64,000 bases of DNA, from the NCBI RefSeq assembly GCF_963422545.1, contig NZ_OY730230.1, positions 535,762 through 599,761 on the forward strand. Direction: 5' to 3'. The translations under genes were made by a program, and so were the position numbers. Shown here in pieces: positions 9,315-18,232 of the stretch (its first letter is position 1; each line of letters starts with the position of its first letter). The notes below the pieces were generated by a model. That model had not been told where the DNA came from, searched no databases, and worked only from the letters and a program-made list of their open reading frames with translations. The stretch comes from an uncultured Flavobacterium sp. (GTDB taxonomy: Bacteria > Bacteroidota > Bacteroidia > Flavobacteriales > Flavobacteriaceae).

Positions 9315-9677
9315 TTAAGAAAATTGACTCATTTGATAACCACGATATAATTTATCGTCTTTTATTTGCCAAATTGTAGAAAAATGGGCCAATAACATCT
9401 CTTCTCGTGGGTTCTCAATCGTTTTCACAAAATGAGAATATCGTATCGAAACCAAGTCATCTTCAGCAAGAATATGGCTAATTCTGACCTTAGAACGCAC
9501 GTAAGCACGACTTAGTTCATTTGCCATATCCAACATCGAATTATAATCCATCTCGATCAATCCTTTAGTGCTATTCCAATCCAATTTTACATCGGGATGT
9601 AAATAAATTTTCATGATTTCACTATCAATTAAGGCATCTGACTTGTAAAATTTTTGAACAAATTCTTTAATAGACAT
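9315..9677 (-). CDS. NTF2/SnoaL-like small protein
   Basis: 120 aa, cytoplasmic. The pattern of an N-terminal helix (FVQKFYKSDALIDSEIMKIYLHP), a strand, and a C-terminal sheet ending FSTIWQIKDDKLYRGYQMSQ is that of the cone-shaped NTF2-like fold, used in many bacteria as a small-molecule pocket or isomerase. No catalytic set can be named. Its ATG follows the stop of the LpxD-like gene by 1 bp, so the two are translationally coupled and probably functionally linked. Confidence 0.8.
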   Translation of the reverse strand: MSIKEFVQKFYKSDALIDSEIMKIYLHPDVKLDWNSTKGLIEMDYNSMLDMANELSRAYVRSKVRISHILAEDDLVSIRYSHFVKTIENPREEMLLAHFSTIWQIKDDKLYRGYQMSQFS

Positions 9678-9678
9678 A

Positions 9679-10608
9679 TTATTTCAATTTATTTAAAATT
9701 TCAGGAATCTTTTTGATGTTTGCTAATTGTTTTAGCTTTTCTCTTGATTCTTCGATTGGAGTTCCAAAATAGGATTTCCCCCCTTCAACGGATTTAGTAA
9801 CACCAGTTTGGCCCATAATAACAGCCTTCGCTCCTATTGTGATTCCGCTGGTTGTCCCTACTTGTCCCCAGATAGTAACTTCATCTTCAATAACAACACA
9901 ACCCGCAATGCCGGTTTGCGAAGCAATTAAACATTTTTTTCCAATCACAGTATCATGTCCAACATGTACCTGATTATCCAATTTTGTTCCTTCACCAATT
10001 GTTGTATCACCAGTTACACCTTTATCAATAGTACAAAGCGCACCAATACCAACATTATCTTCAATTACAACTCTTCCGCCAGAAATTAACTGATCAAAAC
10101 CATCCGGACGTTTTTTATAATAAAATGCATCGGCACCTAAAATAGTTCCTGCATGAATCATTACATTGTCTCCAATTACAGTATGATCGTAAATTGTAAC
10201 GTTAGGATGTATCAAACAATTTTTACCAATTGTAACGTTGTTTCCAACAAAACAATTAGGCTGAATTACTGTCCCTTCTCCAATAGTTGCAGAAAGAGCA
10301 ATAGATACATTTGTAGCTTGAAAAGGTCTGAAATGTTTGGTTAGGATATTAAAATCTCTGAAAGGATCATCAGAAATTAAAAGTGCTTTACCTTCCGGGC
10401 AATCTACCTCTTTGTTAATCAAAACAATAGTAGCTGCTGATTGTAAAGCTTTATCGTAATATTTAGGATGGTCTACAAAAACTATATCTCCGGGTTCAAC
10501 AACATGTATTTCGTTCATGCCTAAAACCGGAAAGCTTTGGTCACCAATAAATTTGCATTGAAGCAAATTTGCAATTTCTTGTAAAGAATGACTCTTTGGA
10601 AATTTCAT
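9679..10608 (-). CDS. LpxD-like N-acyltransferase paralogue (left-handed beta helix)
   Basis: 309 aa with the LpxD layout: an N-terminal domain (about 1-100), then hexapeptide repeats forming a left-handed beta helix (about 105-275) and a short C-terminal helix. The catalytic-type His is present in NQVHVGHDTVIG. It differs from the true LpxD at 13646-14689: the conserved GADGFGF segment there is GADAFYY here, and it is 38 residues shorter. Members of this family transfer 3-hydroxyacyl chains to UDP-sugars; the altered pocket suggests a different sugar or acyl chain. It sits downstream of efp and upstream of the NTF2-like gene. Confidence 0.88.
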   Translation of the reverse strand: MKFPKSHSLQEIANLLQCKFIGDQSFPVLGMNEIHVVEPGDIVFVDHPKYYDKALQSAATIVLINKEVDCPEGKALLISDDPFRDFNILTKHFRPFQATNVSIALSATIGEGTVIQPNCFVGNNVTIGKNCLIHPNVTIYDHTVIGDNVMIHAGTILGADAFYYKKRPDGFDQLISGGRVVIEDNVGIGALCTIDKGVTGDTTIGEGTKLDNQVHVGHDTVIGKKCLIASQTGIAGCVVIEDEVTIWGQVGTTSGITIGAKAVIMGQTGVTKSVEGGKSYFGTPIEESREKLKQLANIKKIPEILNKLK

Positions 10609-10615
10609 ATATTTT

Positions 10616-10716
10616 AATTAGAAAATTTGTCAATTAGAAAATGTGCCAATTAGAAAAAGTGTCAATCAGAAAATGAACGCTCAAAATTGTGATGATTCAC
10701 TAATTTTCTAATTGAC
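10616..10716. repeat. Four 16-bp tandem units plus an inverted copy
   Basis: Units begin AATTAGAAAAT at 10616, 10632, 10648 and 10664, each 16 bp long and nearly identical. An inverted copy at 10703-10716 pairs exactly with 10629-10642 over 14 bp. It lies between efp and the LpxD-like gene, so the transcript could form alternative hairpins. It is too short and its units too contiguous for a CRISPR array. Confidence 0.7.
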
Positions 10717-10743
10717 TCATTGACAAATTATCTAATTAATAAA

Positions 10744-11310
10744 CTACTCTTTTACACGCTCCATGTAAGAACCTGAAGCTGTATCAATTTTAATTTTATC
10801 ACCTTCGTTGATGAATAAAGGAACGTTTACATTAGCTCCAGTTTCTACCGTAGCAGATTTTGTAGCATTTGTAGCTGTATTTCCTTTTACACCCGGCTCA
10901 GCATAAGTAACTTCAAGAACTACAGAAGCTGGCATATCTACTGATAAAGGCAAGTCAGTTTCAGTATTTACCTGAACCATTACACTTGTTCCTTCTTTCA
11001 ATAATCCAGGAGCATCTAAAATGTTTTTATTCAAAGAAATTTGCTCAAAAGATTCTGTATTCATAAAATGAAACTCATCTCCTTCAGCATATAAAAACTG
11101 ATAATTATGCGTCTCTACACGCACATCATCAATTTTATGTCCTGCAGAAAATGTATTATCTAATACTCTTCCTGTAGTTAAACTTCTTAATTTTGTTCTT
11201 ACGAAAGCTGGACCTTTTCCAGGTTTTACGTGCAAAAATTCAACGATTTTATAAATATCGTGATTGAATTTAATACACAATCCATTTCTAATATCTGATG
11301 TAGATGCCAT
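10744..11310 (-). CDS. efp: Translation elongation factor P
   Basis: 188 aa, normal length. Relieves ribosome stalling at proline runs by entering the E site. Three beta domains are visible; the domain I loop is VKPGKGPAF with Lys32 at the tip, the position that carries post-translational modification in many bacteria. No EpmA/EpmB or EarP homologue is visible in the window. It is flanked by an inverted repeat on the lpxA side and the 16-bp tandem repeats on the other, inside the minus-strand lipid A cluster. Confidence 0.97.
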   Translation of the reverse strand: MASTSDIRNGLCIKFNHDIYKIVEFLHVKPGKGPAFVRTKLRSLTTGRVLDNTFSAGHKIDDVRVETHNYQFLYAEGDEFHFMNTESFEQISLNKNILDAPGLLKEGTSVMVQVNTETDLPLSVDMPASVVLEVTYAEPGVKGNTATNATKSATVETGANVNVPLFINEGDKIKIDTASGSYMERVKE

Positions 11311-11348
11311 TTTTGTTTTGTTTTATTTAATGTTTTATTTAATCGTCA

Positions 11349-11393
11349 AATCGTTTATCTGTTTTCGAATTAACGATGAACAAATAAACGATT
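11349..11393. repeat. 15-bp inverted repeat between lpxA and efp
   Basis: AATCGTTTATCTGTT (11349-11363) and AACAAATAAACGATT (11379-11393) pair with one mismatch around a 15-nt loop, starting 11 bp after the lpxA stop. It is probably an RNA hairpin at the end of the lpxA message or a dispersed repeat. A long T-run is missing, so I do not call it a terminator. Confidence 0.5.
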
Positions 11394-11403
11394 AAACTTT
11401 TAT

Positions 11404-12189
11404 TTAGTAGTTTCCTGAATAACCTTTCATAATTCCTCTTGATGAATTTCTGATAAAATCTAAAATCTCATCTCTCTCAGGAGTCGCTTCCATTTCAGCT
11501 TCAATAATACTTAAAGCTTGTGTTGTATTGTAATTCTTTTGGTATAAAATTCTGTAAATTTCCTGAATTTCTCTGATTTTCTCAGTACTGAAACCTCTTC
11601 TTCTTAAACCAACTGAATTGATTCCTACGTATGACAAAGGCTCTTTTGCTGCTTTTGTATAAGGCGGTACATCTTTTCTAACCAAAGATCCACCAGAAAT
11701 CATTGCATGGTCTCCAATATGAATAAATTGATGAATCGCTGCCAAACCACCAATTACAGCATGATTACCAACAACTACGTGACCTGCCAAAGCAACTCCG
11801 TTTACGATAATGGCATTATTACCAATTTCGCAATCGTGTGCAATGTGCGCATAAGCCATAACTAAACAATTATTACCCAAAATTGTTTGTCCTGAAGCAA
11901 CCGTACCTCTATTGATTGTTACACACTCTCTAATAGTACAATTGTCTCCTATAATAGCCAGAGAATCTTCTCCTCCAAATTTTAAATCTTGTGGTACCGC
12001 AGAAATTACAGCTCCTGGAAAAATATTGCAATTTTTACCAATTCGAGCACCTTCCATAATGGTTACATTTGAACCAATCCAAGTACCGTCACCAATAATA
12101 ACATTATTGTGAATTGTTGTAAAAGGCTCTATTACAACGTTTTTAGCGATTTTAGCGCCGGGATGAACATATGCTAATGGTTGATTCAT
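11404..12189 (-). CDS. lpxA: Acyl-ACP--UDP-N-acetylglucosamine O-acyltransferase
   Basis: First enzyme of lipid A synthesis: moves a 3-hydroxyacyl chain from ACP to the 3-OH of UDP-GlcNAc in the cytoplasm. 261 aa, normal length. The N-terminal two thirds is a hexapeptide-repeat beta helix starting YVHPGAKIAKNVVIEPF; the catalytic His lies in AYAHIAHDCEIGN and the characteristic GGLAAIHQF follows. The C-terminal third is helical (RRRGFSTEKIREIQEIYRIL). It follows lpxC-fabZ by 75 bp. Confidence 0.97.
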   Translation of the reverse strand: MNQPLAYVHPGAKIAKNVVIEPFTTIHNNVIIGDGTWIGSNVTIMEGARIGKNCNIFPGAVISAVPQDLKFGGEDSLAIIGDNCTIRECVTINRGTVASGQTILGNNCLVMAYAHIAHDCEIGNNAIIVNGVALAGHVVVGNHAVIGGLAAIHQFIHIGDHAMISGGSLVRKDVPPYTKAAKEPLSYVGINSVGLRRRGFSTEKIREIQEIYRILYQKNYNTTQALSIIEAEMEATPERDEILDFIRNSSRGIMKGYSGNY

Positions 12190-12264
12190 CTGTGAGTTTT
12201 ATATTTTATAATTAAAATAATCTAATTTGGGCAACAAACGTAAACAATAAAATTGACTTAAGTA

Positions 12265-13653
12265 TTATTGTTTTCTTGCAATTTGAGCCATTAATTCTGC
12301 CTCAGTTACTAATTTTCCGTTTGCATAAGCATTTGCTTGCATGTGACAAATTCCTCTTCTGATAGGAGAAATCAATTCACACTTAAAAATTAAAGTATCA
12401 CCAGGCAATACTTTGTGTTTGAATTTAACATTATCAATTTTCATGAAATATGTCAAATAATTTTCAGGATCCGGAACGGTGCTTAAAACCAAAATCCCTC
12501 CTGTTTGTGCCATTGCTTCAACAATTAAAACTCCTGGCATAACTGGTGCTTCCGGGAAATGTCCTACGAAGAAATTTTCATTCATCGTTACATTTTTCAT
12601 TCCCACCACGTGACTGTCAGACATTTCAATAATTCTGTCAATTAATAAAAATGGAGGTCTGTGTGGCAATACAGCCATGATTTTATGAATATCCATTAAC
12701 GGTTCCAGATTCAAATCATAAACCGGTACATGGTTTCTTTGTTCAATTTTGATAATTTTTGCTAATTTTTTGGCAAACTGTGTATTTACATAATGTCCAG
12801 GTTTGTTAGCAATAATTTTTCCTTGAATTCTAACTCCAATTAAAGATAAATCTCCAACAACATCTAATAATTTATGTCTTGCAGCTTCGTTTGGATAGTG
12901 TAAAGTAAGGTTGTCTAAAACTCCGTTTGGTTTAACAGAAATTTTATCTTTTCCAAAAGCTTTCTTTAAATTTTCCATTGTAGCATCAGATATTTCTTTA
13001 TCTACATACACAATAGCATTATTTAAATCTCCACCTTTAATTAATCCGTTTTCTAAAAGAGATTCTAATTCATGTAAGAAGCTAAAAGTTCTTGAATTAG
13101 CAATTTCATCTTTAAAATCGGCTATACTTTTCATAGTTGCATTTTGAGTACCTAATACTTTAGTACCAAAATCAACCATTGCAGTTACTTGATAATCATC
13201 ACTTGGCATCACCAAAATCTCGCTTCCGGTAGTTTCATCAGTAAACGAAATAACTTCTTTTACTACATAAACATTACGTTTAGCGTCTTGTTCTTCGATT
13301 CCGGCATTTTCAATAGCTTCAACAAAATATTTTGAAGAACCATCCATAATTGGAAGCTCAGAAGCGTTTAATTCAATAATAACATTATCCAAATCACATC
13401 CAACTAAAGCAGCTAAAACGTGTTCCGGTGTTTGAATTTTCACACCTAATTTTTCTAAATTAGTACCTCTTTGCGTGTTAACAACATAATTAGCATCAGC
13501 CTCTATGACTGGTTGACCTTGCAAATCTACTCTTACAAAAGTGAAACCATTATTAATTGGAGCTGGTTTAAAAGTCATTGTAACTTCTTTCCCAGTATGT
13601 AATCCAACGCCTGTTAGTGAAATTTCATTTTTGATGGTCTTCTGTTTAACCAT
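12265..13653 (-). CDS. lpxC/fabZ: Bifunctional UDP-3-O-acyl-GlcNAc deacetylase / 3-hydroxyacyl-ACP dehydratase
   Basis: 462 aa fusion. Residues about 1-310 are LpxC, the zinc deacetylase that commits to lipid A: the start MVKQKTIKNEISLTGVGLHT, EHVLAAL, and HKLLDVVGDL with zinc ligands. Residues about 315-462 are FabZ, the dehydratase of fatty acid synthesis: IMAVLPHRPPFLLIDRI, HFPEAPVMPGVLIVEAMAQ with the catalytic His and Glu. The fusion is typical of Bacteroidota and ties the two uses of 3-hydroxyacyl-ACP together. An ATG at 13662 is possible, but the one at 13653 gives the family N-terminus. It overlaps the 3' end of lpxD, so the two genes are translationally coupled. Confidence 0.97.
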   Translation of the reverse strand: MVKQKTIKNEISLTGVGLHTGKEVTMTFKPAPINNGFTFVRVDLQGQPVIEADANYVVNTQRGTNLEKLGVKIQTPEHVLAALVGCDLDNVIIELNASELPIMDGSSKYFVEAIENAGIEEQDAKRNVYVVKEVISFTDETTGSEILVMPSDDYQVTAMVDFGTKVLGTQNATMKSIADFKDEIANSRTFSFLHELESLLENGLIKGGDLNNAIVYVDKEISDATMENLKKAFGKDKISVKPNGVLDNLTLHYPNEAARHKLLDVVGDLSLIGVRIQGKIIANKPGHYVNTQFAKKLAKIIKIEQRNHVPVYDLNLEPLMDIHKIMAVLPHRPPFLLIDRIIEMSDSHVVGMKNVTMNENFFVGHFPEAPVMPGVLIVEAMAQTGGILVLSTVPDPENYLTYFMKIDNVKFKHKVLPGDTLIFKCELISPIRRGICHMQANAYANGKLVTEAELMAQIARKQ

Positions 13654-14689
13654 TATTTCCATTTTTTGGGTTTATTATTTGTTTCTTTAAATCTTCAATT
13701 TCGGTTACGATTTTAGGTAAGTTCTTAAAATGAACATACGATTTGTTAAAATCAGTGTATCCAAGTGACGGCGTCCCCTGCAAAATCTCACCATCCTTGA
13801 TATTTCTTGCAACCCCCGATTGAGCTTGCAATCTCACGTTATTACCTATTGTTAAGTGACCTGCTATACCAACTTGTCCGCCAATCATACAGTTTTCTCC
13901 AATTTTTGTAGAACCCGCCACACCAGATTGTGCTGCAATCACCGTGTTTTTGCCAATCTCTACATTGTGAGCAATCTGAATTTGATTGTCTAATTTAACT
14001 CCCTGTCTAATAATTGTAGATCCCAGAGTTGCTCTGTCTATTGTAGTATTAGCCCCAATATCAACATTATCTTCGATGATAACATTTCCAATCTGTGGTA
14101 CCTTACTATATTCACCTTCTTCATTAGGCACAAAACCAAAACCGTCAGCACCAATAATAGTTCCTGAATGAATGGTACAATTGTTTCCAATTATAGTTTC
14201 AGAATAAATTTTAGCGCCTGCAAAAATATATACATTATCGCCAATAACAACATTATCGCCAATAAAACTGTTTGGATAAATTTTTACGTTGTCGCCCAAA
14301 ACTACATTTTGTCCTATATAACTAAAGCTTCCTAAATATAGATTTTCACCATATTTAGTTCCTTCAGACATAAAAGACTGTGCTTCTATTCCGGTTTTAT
14401 TCAATTTTACCTGATTATAAAAATGTAAAAGTTTCGAAAAGGAAGCGTAAGCATCCTCTACTTTTATTAAAGTTGTGGTAACTTCCTGCTCAGGTATAAA
14501 GCTATCATTAACAATCGTTACTGAAGCTCTTGTAGTATATATATAGTTGATATATTTAGGATTAGCTAAAAAAGTAAGTGAACCTTCTTCGCCTTCTTCG
14601 ATTTTAGATAGCCGAGAAACTTCTGCATTGGGATTCCCAACAACCTCTCCTTCTAAAATTCCTGCTATTTGTTCTGCTGTAAATTTCAT
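13646..14689 (-). CDS. lpxD: UDP-3-O-(3-hydroxyacyl)glucosamine N-acyltransferase
   Basis: Third step of lipid A synthesis: N-acylation of UDP-3-O-acyl-glucosamine. 347 aa, full length. N-terminal uridine-binding domain (about 1-100), hexapeptide beta helix (about 105-310) with the conserved GADGFGFVPNEEGEYSKVPQIG, catalytic His in NQIQIAHNVEIG, and a C-terminal helix. The 3' end overlaps the lpxC-fabZ start. It is preceded by the HD hydrolase with a 39-bp gap, so the run HD-lpxD-lpxC/fabZ-lpxA is probably one transcript. Confidence 0.96.
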   Translation of the reverse strand: MKFTAEQIAGILEGEVVGNPNAEVSRLSKIEEGEEGSLTFLANPKYINYIYTTRASVTIVNDSFIPEQEVTTTLIKVEDAYASFSKLLHFYNQVKLNKTGIEAQSFMSEGTKYGENLYLGSFSYIGQNVVLGDNVKIYPNSFIGDNVVIGDNVYIFAGAKIYSETIIGNNCTIHSGTIIGADGFGFVPNEEGEYSKVPQIGNVIIEDNVDIGANTTIDRATLGSTIIRQGVKLDNQIQIAHNVEIGKNTVIAAQSGVAGSTKIGENCMIGGQVGIAGHLTIGNNVRLQAQSGVARNIKDGEILQGTPSLGYTDFNKSYVHFKNLPKIVTEIEDLKKQIINPKNGNNG

Positions 14690-14728
14690 TGCGACAAAAA
14701 TATAAAAAATAGATTTTAAATGTTAATT

Positions 14729-15958
14729 TTAGATAAGTTGTTTTGGGAAACAGATGTAATATTTTGTCACCAATTTAGATAACGATTTCAAATTCAGCTG
14801 ATCAGATGCTTCAACAACATCTTCAATTGTTTTATCTTTTTTCAAAATTCGTATTGGTTCAGCTTCTTTACTATACGCCTGATTTTTTATTTTTCCTCTA
14901 AAAATAAAATATCCGGCTTCTAATTGTGTAATATGATGTTCGTTAGCAAATTCTTCTTTTAAAGATTGGGATTCTTCCATCGGAATTTTATCTGCGCTCA
15001 ATTTAATTTTAAGCAAATCCCTGTTAATGATCATTTTACTTAAAGTAGAAAGTATAAAATCATTATGCTTTTGCCACGCTTTTAGAGCACTAATAATATC
15101 AAAATCATCTAATTGAGAAAACAAATCAAGCTTTTCTGCATCAAAATCTTCCAAAGCAACTTTGTTTTGCATAAAAAACAAAAGAGGCTCGCTACAAGGC
15201 AAAGCAACACCTTTTAATGTCAATTCTTTAGCTCTTTTTAGTACTTTCATCAAAATTAATTCAGCCACCAAACTTGTTTTATGCAAATAAGCCTGCCAAT
15301 ACATTAATCTTCTTGAAAGCAGGAATTTTTCTACGGAATAAATTCCTTTTTCTTCAATAACCAAAGTACCATCAACCACATTCATCATCTGAATCAAACG
15401 TTCAGAATTAACATTTCCCTCTGCAACACCGGTATAAAAACTATCACGTTTCAAATAATCCATTCGATCCATATCTAACTGACTTGATATCAATTGCAGC
15501 ATGAATTTTCTATGATAATCACCTTTAAAAACCTGAATCGCCAAACTCAATCTTCCGTCAAATTCTTCATTAAGCTCGTTCATAAATAATAACGAAATCG
15601 CTTCATGATTAACATCTTCAACAATACTCTTTTCCATTGCATGCGAAAAAGGCCCGTGACCAATATCGTGCAGTAAAATAGCGATATATAAAGCATTCTC
15701 TTCTTCTGCGGAAATTGCAACTCCTTTAAAACGAAGTGTCTCCACAGATTTCTGCATTAAATGCATACATCCCAAGGCATGGTGAAAGCGAGTATGATTA
15801 GCACCGGGATAAACCAAATACGACAATCCCATTTGCGAAATACGGCGTAAACGCTGAAAATACGGATGCTGAATTAAGTCGTAAATAAGTTCGTTCGGGA
15901 TGGAAATAAACCCATAAATGGGATCATTGAATATTTTTAACTTATTGATATGAGTCAC
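14729..15958 (-). CDS. HD-domain phosphohydrolase (dNTPase-like)
   Basis: 409 aa cytoplasmic protein. The HD motif set is intact: HHALGCMHLMQKS supplies the first His and HDIGHGPFSHAME the His-Asp pair and the following His of a metal centre. Overall layout, with the early PYFQRLRRISQMGLSYLVYPGA, matches the family related to dGTP triphosphohydrolases and SAMHD1. The substrate is not known for this subgroup. It stands at the head of the lpxD cluster, with a TATATTTG box at 15981-15988. Confidence 0.9.
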   Translation of the reverse strand: MTHINKLKIFNDPIYGFISIPNELIYDLIQHPYFQRLRRISQMGLSYLVYPGANHTRFHHALGCMHLMQKSVETLRFKGVAISAEEENALYIAILLHDIGHGPFSHAMEKSIVEDVNHEAISLLFMNELNEEFDGRLSLAIQVFKGDYHRKFMLQLISSQLDMDRMDYLKRDSFYTGVAEGNVNSERLIQMMNVVDGTLVIEEKGIYSVEKFLLSRRLMYWQAYLHKTSLVAELILMKVLKRAKELTLKGVALPCSEPLLFFMQNKVALEDFDAEKLDLFSQLDDFDIISALKAWQKHNDFILSTLSKMIINRDLLKIKLSADKIPMEESQSLKEEFANEHHITQLEAGYFIFRGKIKNQAYSKEAEPIRILKKDKTIEDVVEASDQLNLKSLSKLVTKYYICFPKQLI

Positions 15959-15980
15959 TATTTGGTTATTTTTAGGTCAA

Positions 15981-15988
15981 CAAATATA
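15981..15988 (-). promoter_or_regulatory. Bacteroidota -7 box for the HD-lpxD-lpxC transcript
   Basis: Minus strand reads TATATTTG, an exact TAnnTTTG match, 22 bp before the HD gene ATG. No good -33 TTTG is visible at the usual spacing. Confidence 0.4.
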
Positions 15989-16179
15989 AGTAAATAACAA
16001 TAAACCATTTGGAGTTTTTTACTTAAAAATAAACAATAATTTACACTGATTTACAGAGCAATACCAGAATAAAAAAAAGATATTATATAAAAATCACAAA
16101 TCATTATTCTGAAATTTATACTATTTTTAATACTTTTTAAGTTCTATACTTCTAAATTGCATTAAAATAAAATTTGTTT

Positions 16180-17733
16180 ATGGATAAGATTAAAATACTT
16201 TGGGTCGATGATGAAATCGATCTTTTGAAACCACATATATTATTTCTGGAGAAAAAAAACTATACTGTAACCACTTCTAACAATGGTCTGGACGCGATTG
16301 CTTTATTTGAAGAAGATAATTTTGACATTGTTTTCTTAGATGAAAACATGCCCGGAATGAGTGGCTTGGAAACGCTTTCGGAAATGAAAGAAAAGAAATC
16401 GGCAATCCCAATGATTATGATTACTAAAAGTGAAGAGGAATATATAATGGAAGAAGCAATTGGCTCTAAAATAGCCGATTACCTGATAAAACCTGTAAAT
16501 CCGAATCAGATTTTATTGAGTCTGAAGAAAAATCTGGATCATTCGAGATTAATTTCAGAGAAAACCACTTTAGATTATCAGAAAGAATTTCGCAAAATCT
16601 CAATGGAATTAGCCATGGTTAATTCATTTGAAGATTGGGTTGAATTGTACAAAAAGTTGATTTTTTGGGAATTAGAATTAGAGAATATCAACGATCAGGG
16701 AATGATTGAAATCCTTGAATCTCAAAAGGTTGAAGCTAATTCGCAATTTGGAAAATATATCGAAAGAAATTACGAAGACTGGTTTGCACCAAAAGCAGAC
16801 AAACCTATTCAATCTCATAATTTATTTAAGGAATTGGTTGTTCCGGAAATCAAGAAAAAAGACAAACCAATTTTGTTTGTTGTCATTGATAACTTACGTT
16901 ATGATCAATGGAAAGCTTTTGAAACTGTGGTTTCTAATTATTATAAATTAGAAAAAGAAGTTCCATATTTCTCTATTCTTCCAACGGCAACACAATATGC
17001 CCGAAATTCGATATTCTCCGGTTTATTACCAATTGAAATGGAAAAACAATTTCCGCAATACTGGAAAAATGATGTAGAAGATGGCGGAAAAAACCTTTAT
17101 GAAGCCGAATTTCTTTCTGCTCAATTAAAACGTTTAGGATTAAATATTAAGGAAGATTATTTCAAAATCACAAATTACGCCGGCGGAAAAAAATTAGCAG
17201 AAAATTTCAAAGCTTTAAAAGGCAATGATTTAGTAACTGTAGTTTACAACTTTGTAGATATGTTATCGCACGCAAAAACCGAAATGGATGTTGTAAAAGA
17301 ACTAGCTTCTGACGATAAAGCCTATCGTTCCTTGACTTTGAGCTGGTTTAAAAATTCTCCTTTACTGGAAATCATTCAGCAAGCACAACTTTTAGGTTTC
17401 AAATTAATCCTGACCACAGATCATGGAACAATTAATGTAAAAAACCCTTCAAAAGTTGTTGGAGATAAAAATACTAGTCTAAATTTGCGTTACAAAACCG
17501 GACGTAGTTTGACCTATGAACAAAAAGATGTATACGTAGTAAAAGAGCCTAAAACAATTGGTTTGCCTGCTATAAACATGAGCAGTTCATTTATTTTTGC
17601 TAAAAATGATTACTTTTTGGCTTACGTAAACAACTACAATCATTATGTGAGTTATTACAAAAACACCTATCAACATGGTGGAATTTCATTAGAAGAAATG
17701 ATTATTCCGTTTTTGGTATTTAATCCGAAATAG
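16180..17733 (+). CDS. porX: PorX-type response regulator with PglZ/alkaline-phosphatase-like domain
   Basis: 517 aa from ATG 16180 (an in-frame TTG lies 6 bp upstream). Receiver domain about 1-120: acidic DDE near residue 10, phosphoacceptor Asp54 in VFLDENMPG, and Lys in DYLIKPV. After a helical linker comes a PglZ domain (about 215-515) with FVVIDNLRYDQW and LTTDHGTINV supplying metal ligands of an alkaline-phosphatase-like site. PorX acts with the kinase PorY and sigma factor SigP to control type IX secretion and gliding genes; that role is known from Porphyromonas and Flavobacterium. No T9SS gene is adjacent. The PglZ domain could suggest BREX, but no other BREX gene is present. Confidence 0.92.
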   Translation: MDKIKILWVDDEIDLLKPHILFLEKKNYTVTTSNNGLDAIALFEEDNFDIVFLDENMPGMSGLETLSEMKEKKSAIPMIMITKSEEEYIMEEAIGSKIADYLIKPVNPNQILLSLKKNLDHSRLISEKTTLDYQKEFRKISMELAMVNSFEDWVELYKKLIFWELELENINDQGMIEILESQKVEANSQFGKYIERNYEDWFAPKADKPIQSHNLFKELVVPEIKKKDKPILFVVIDNLRYDQWKAFETVVSNYYKLEKEVPYFSILPTATQYARNSIFSGLLPIEMEKQFPQYWKNDVEDGGKNLYEAEFLSAQLKRLGLNIKEDYFKITNYAGGKKLAENFKALKGNDLVTVVYNFVDMLSHAKTEMDVVKELASDDKAYRSLTLSWFKNSPLLEIIQQAQLLGFKLILTTDHGTINVKNPSKVVGDKNTSLNLRYKTGRSLTYEQKDVYVVKEPKTIGLPAINMSSSFIFAKNDYFLAYVNNYNHYVSYYKNTYQHGGISLEEMIIPFLVFNPK

Positions 17734-17744
17734 AAAAAGAGTTT

Positions 17745-17792
17745 TCAGTCGCAGTTTTCAGTTCCTAAACTGAGACTAAAAACTGCGACTGA
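17745..17792. repeat. 14-bp inverted repeat of the CAGTCGCAGTTTTCAG family
   Basis: TCAGTCGCAGTTTT (17745-17758) and AAAACTGCGACTGA (17779-17792) are exact reverse complements between porX and tsaE. A related single arm is at 24277-24306, just after mutS2, and a weaker one near 28170, so this is a dispersed intergenic family. Confidence 0.6.
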
Positions 17793-17815
17793 GACTAAAT
17801 AAATAAACAATAAAA

Positions 17816-18223
17816 ATGAACATCGTTTTTTCATTAGATCAAATTCAAGAAGTAGCAGAGAAAATTCTGGCTCAAAATCCTAAAAAAATCATCCTTTTTA
17901 ATGGAGAAATGGGAGTTGGAAAAACTACTTTAATCAAACAATTATGCAAAAGTCTGGGAGTTAAAGACGCAACAAGCAGTCCAACTTTTTCTTTAGTTAA
18001 TGAATACTACACTTCTGACAATCAAATCGTTTATCATTTTGATTTTTATAGATTAAATAAAGAAACCGAAGCACTTGATATGGGTGTTGATGATTATTTG
18101 TATTCAGGAAATTGGTGTTTTATTGAATGGTCTGAAAAAATTGCCAGTTTATTACCAGAAGAGCATTCTGTTATAACAATTGAGTTATTAGTAGACGGGA
18201 AAAGAGAATTGGAATTAATTTAA
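17816..18223 (+). CDS. tsaE: tRNA threonylcarbamoyladenosine biosynthesis ATPase TsaE
   Basis: 135 aa, normal length. ATPase partner of TsaB/TsaD in making the t6A modification at position 37 of ANN-decoding tRNAs. Walker A is GEMGVGKTTLIKQ (about 32-44), followed by the family segment SSPTFSLVNEYY and IEWSEKI. It lies 82 bp after porX, with an inverted repeat in the gap, and 9 bp before the DUF4262 gene, so it may be co-transcribed with both. A Sua5/YciO homologue is at 30812-31432; TsaB and TsaD are not in the window. Confidence 0.95.
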   Translation: MNIVFSLDQIQEVAEKILAQNPKKIILFNGEMGVGKTTLIKQLCKSLGVKDATSSPTFSLVNEYYTSDNQIVYHFDFYRLNKETEALDMGVDDYLYSGNWCFIEWSEKIASLLPEEHSVITIELLVDGKRELELI

Positions 18224-18232
18224 TCGAACTTA

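Noticed and set aside
10616..10716. Possible mini CRISPR array
   Set aside because: Units are 16 bp and contiguous without spacers, and no cas gene is present.
16180..17733. PglZ domain as sign of a BREX defence island
   Set aside because: Receiver plus PglZ in this order is PorX, and no BrxA, BrxB, BrxC, PglX or BrxL gene is nearby.
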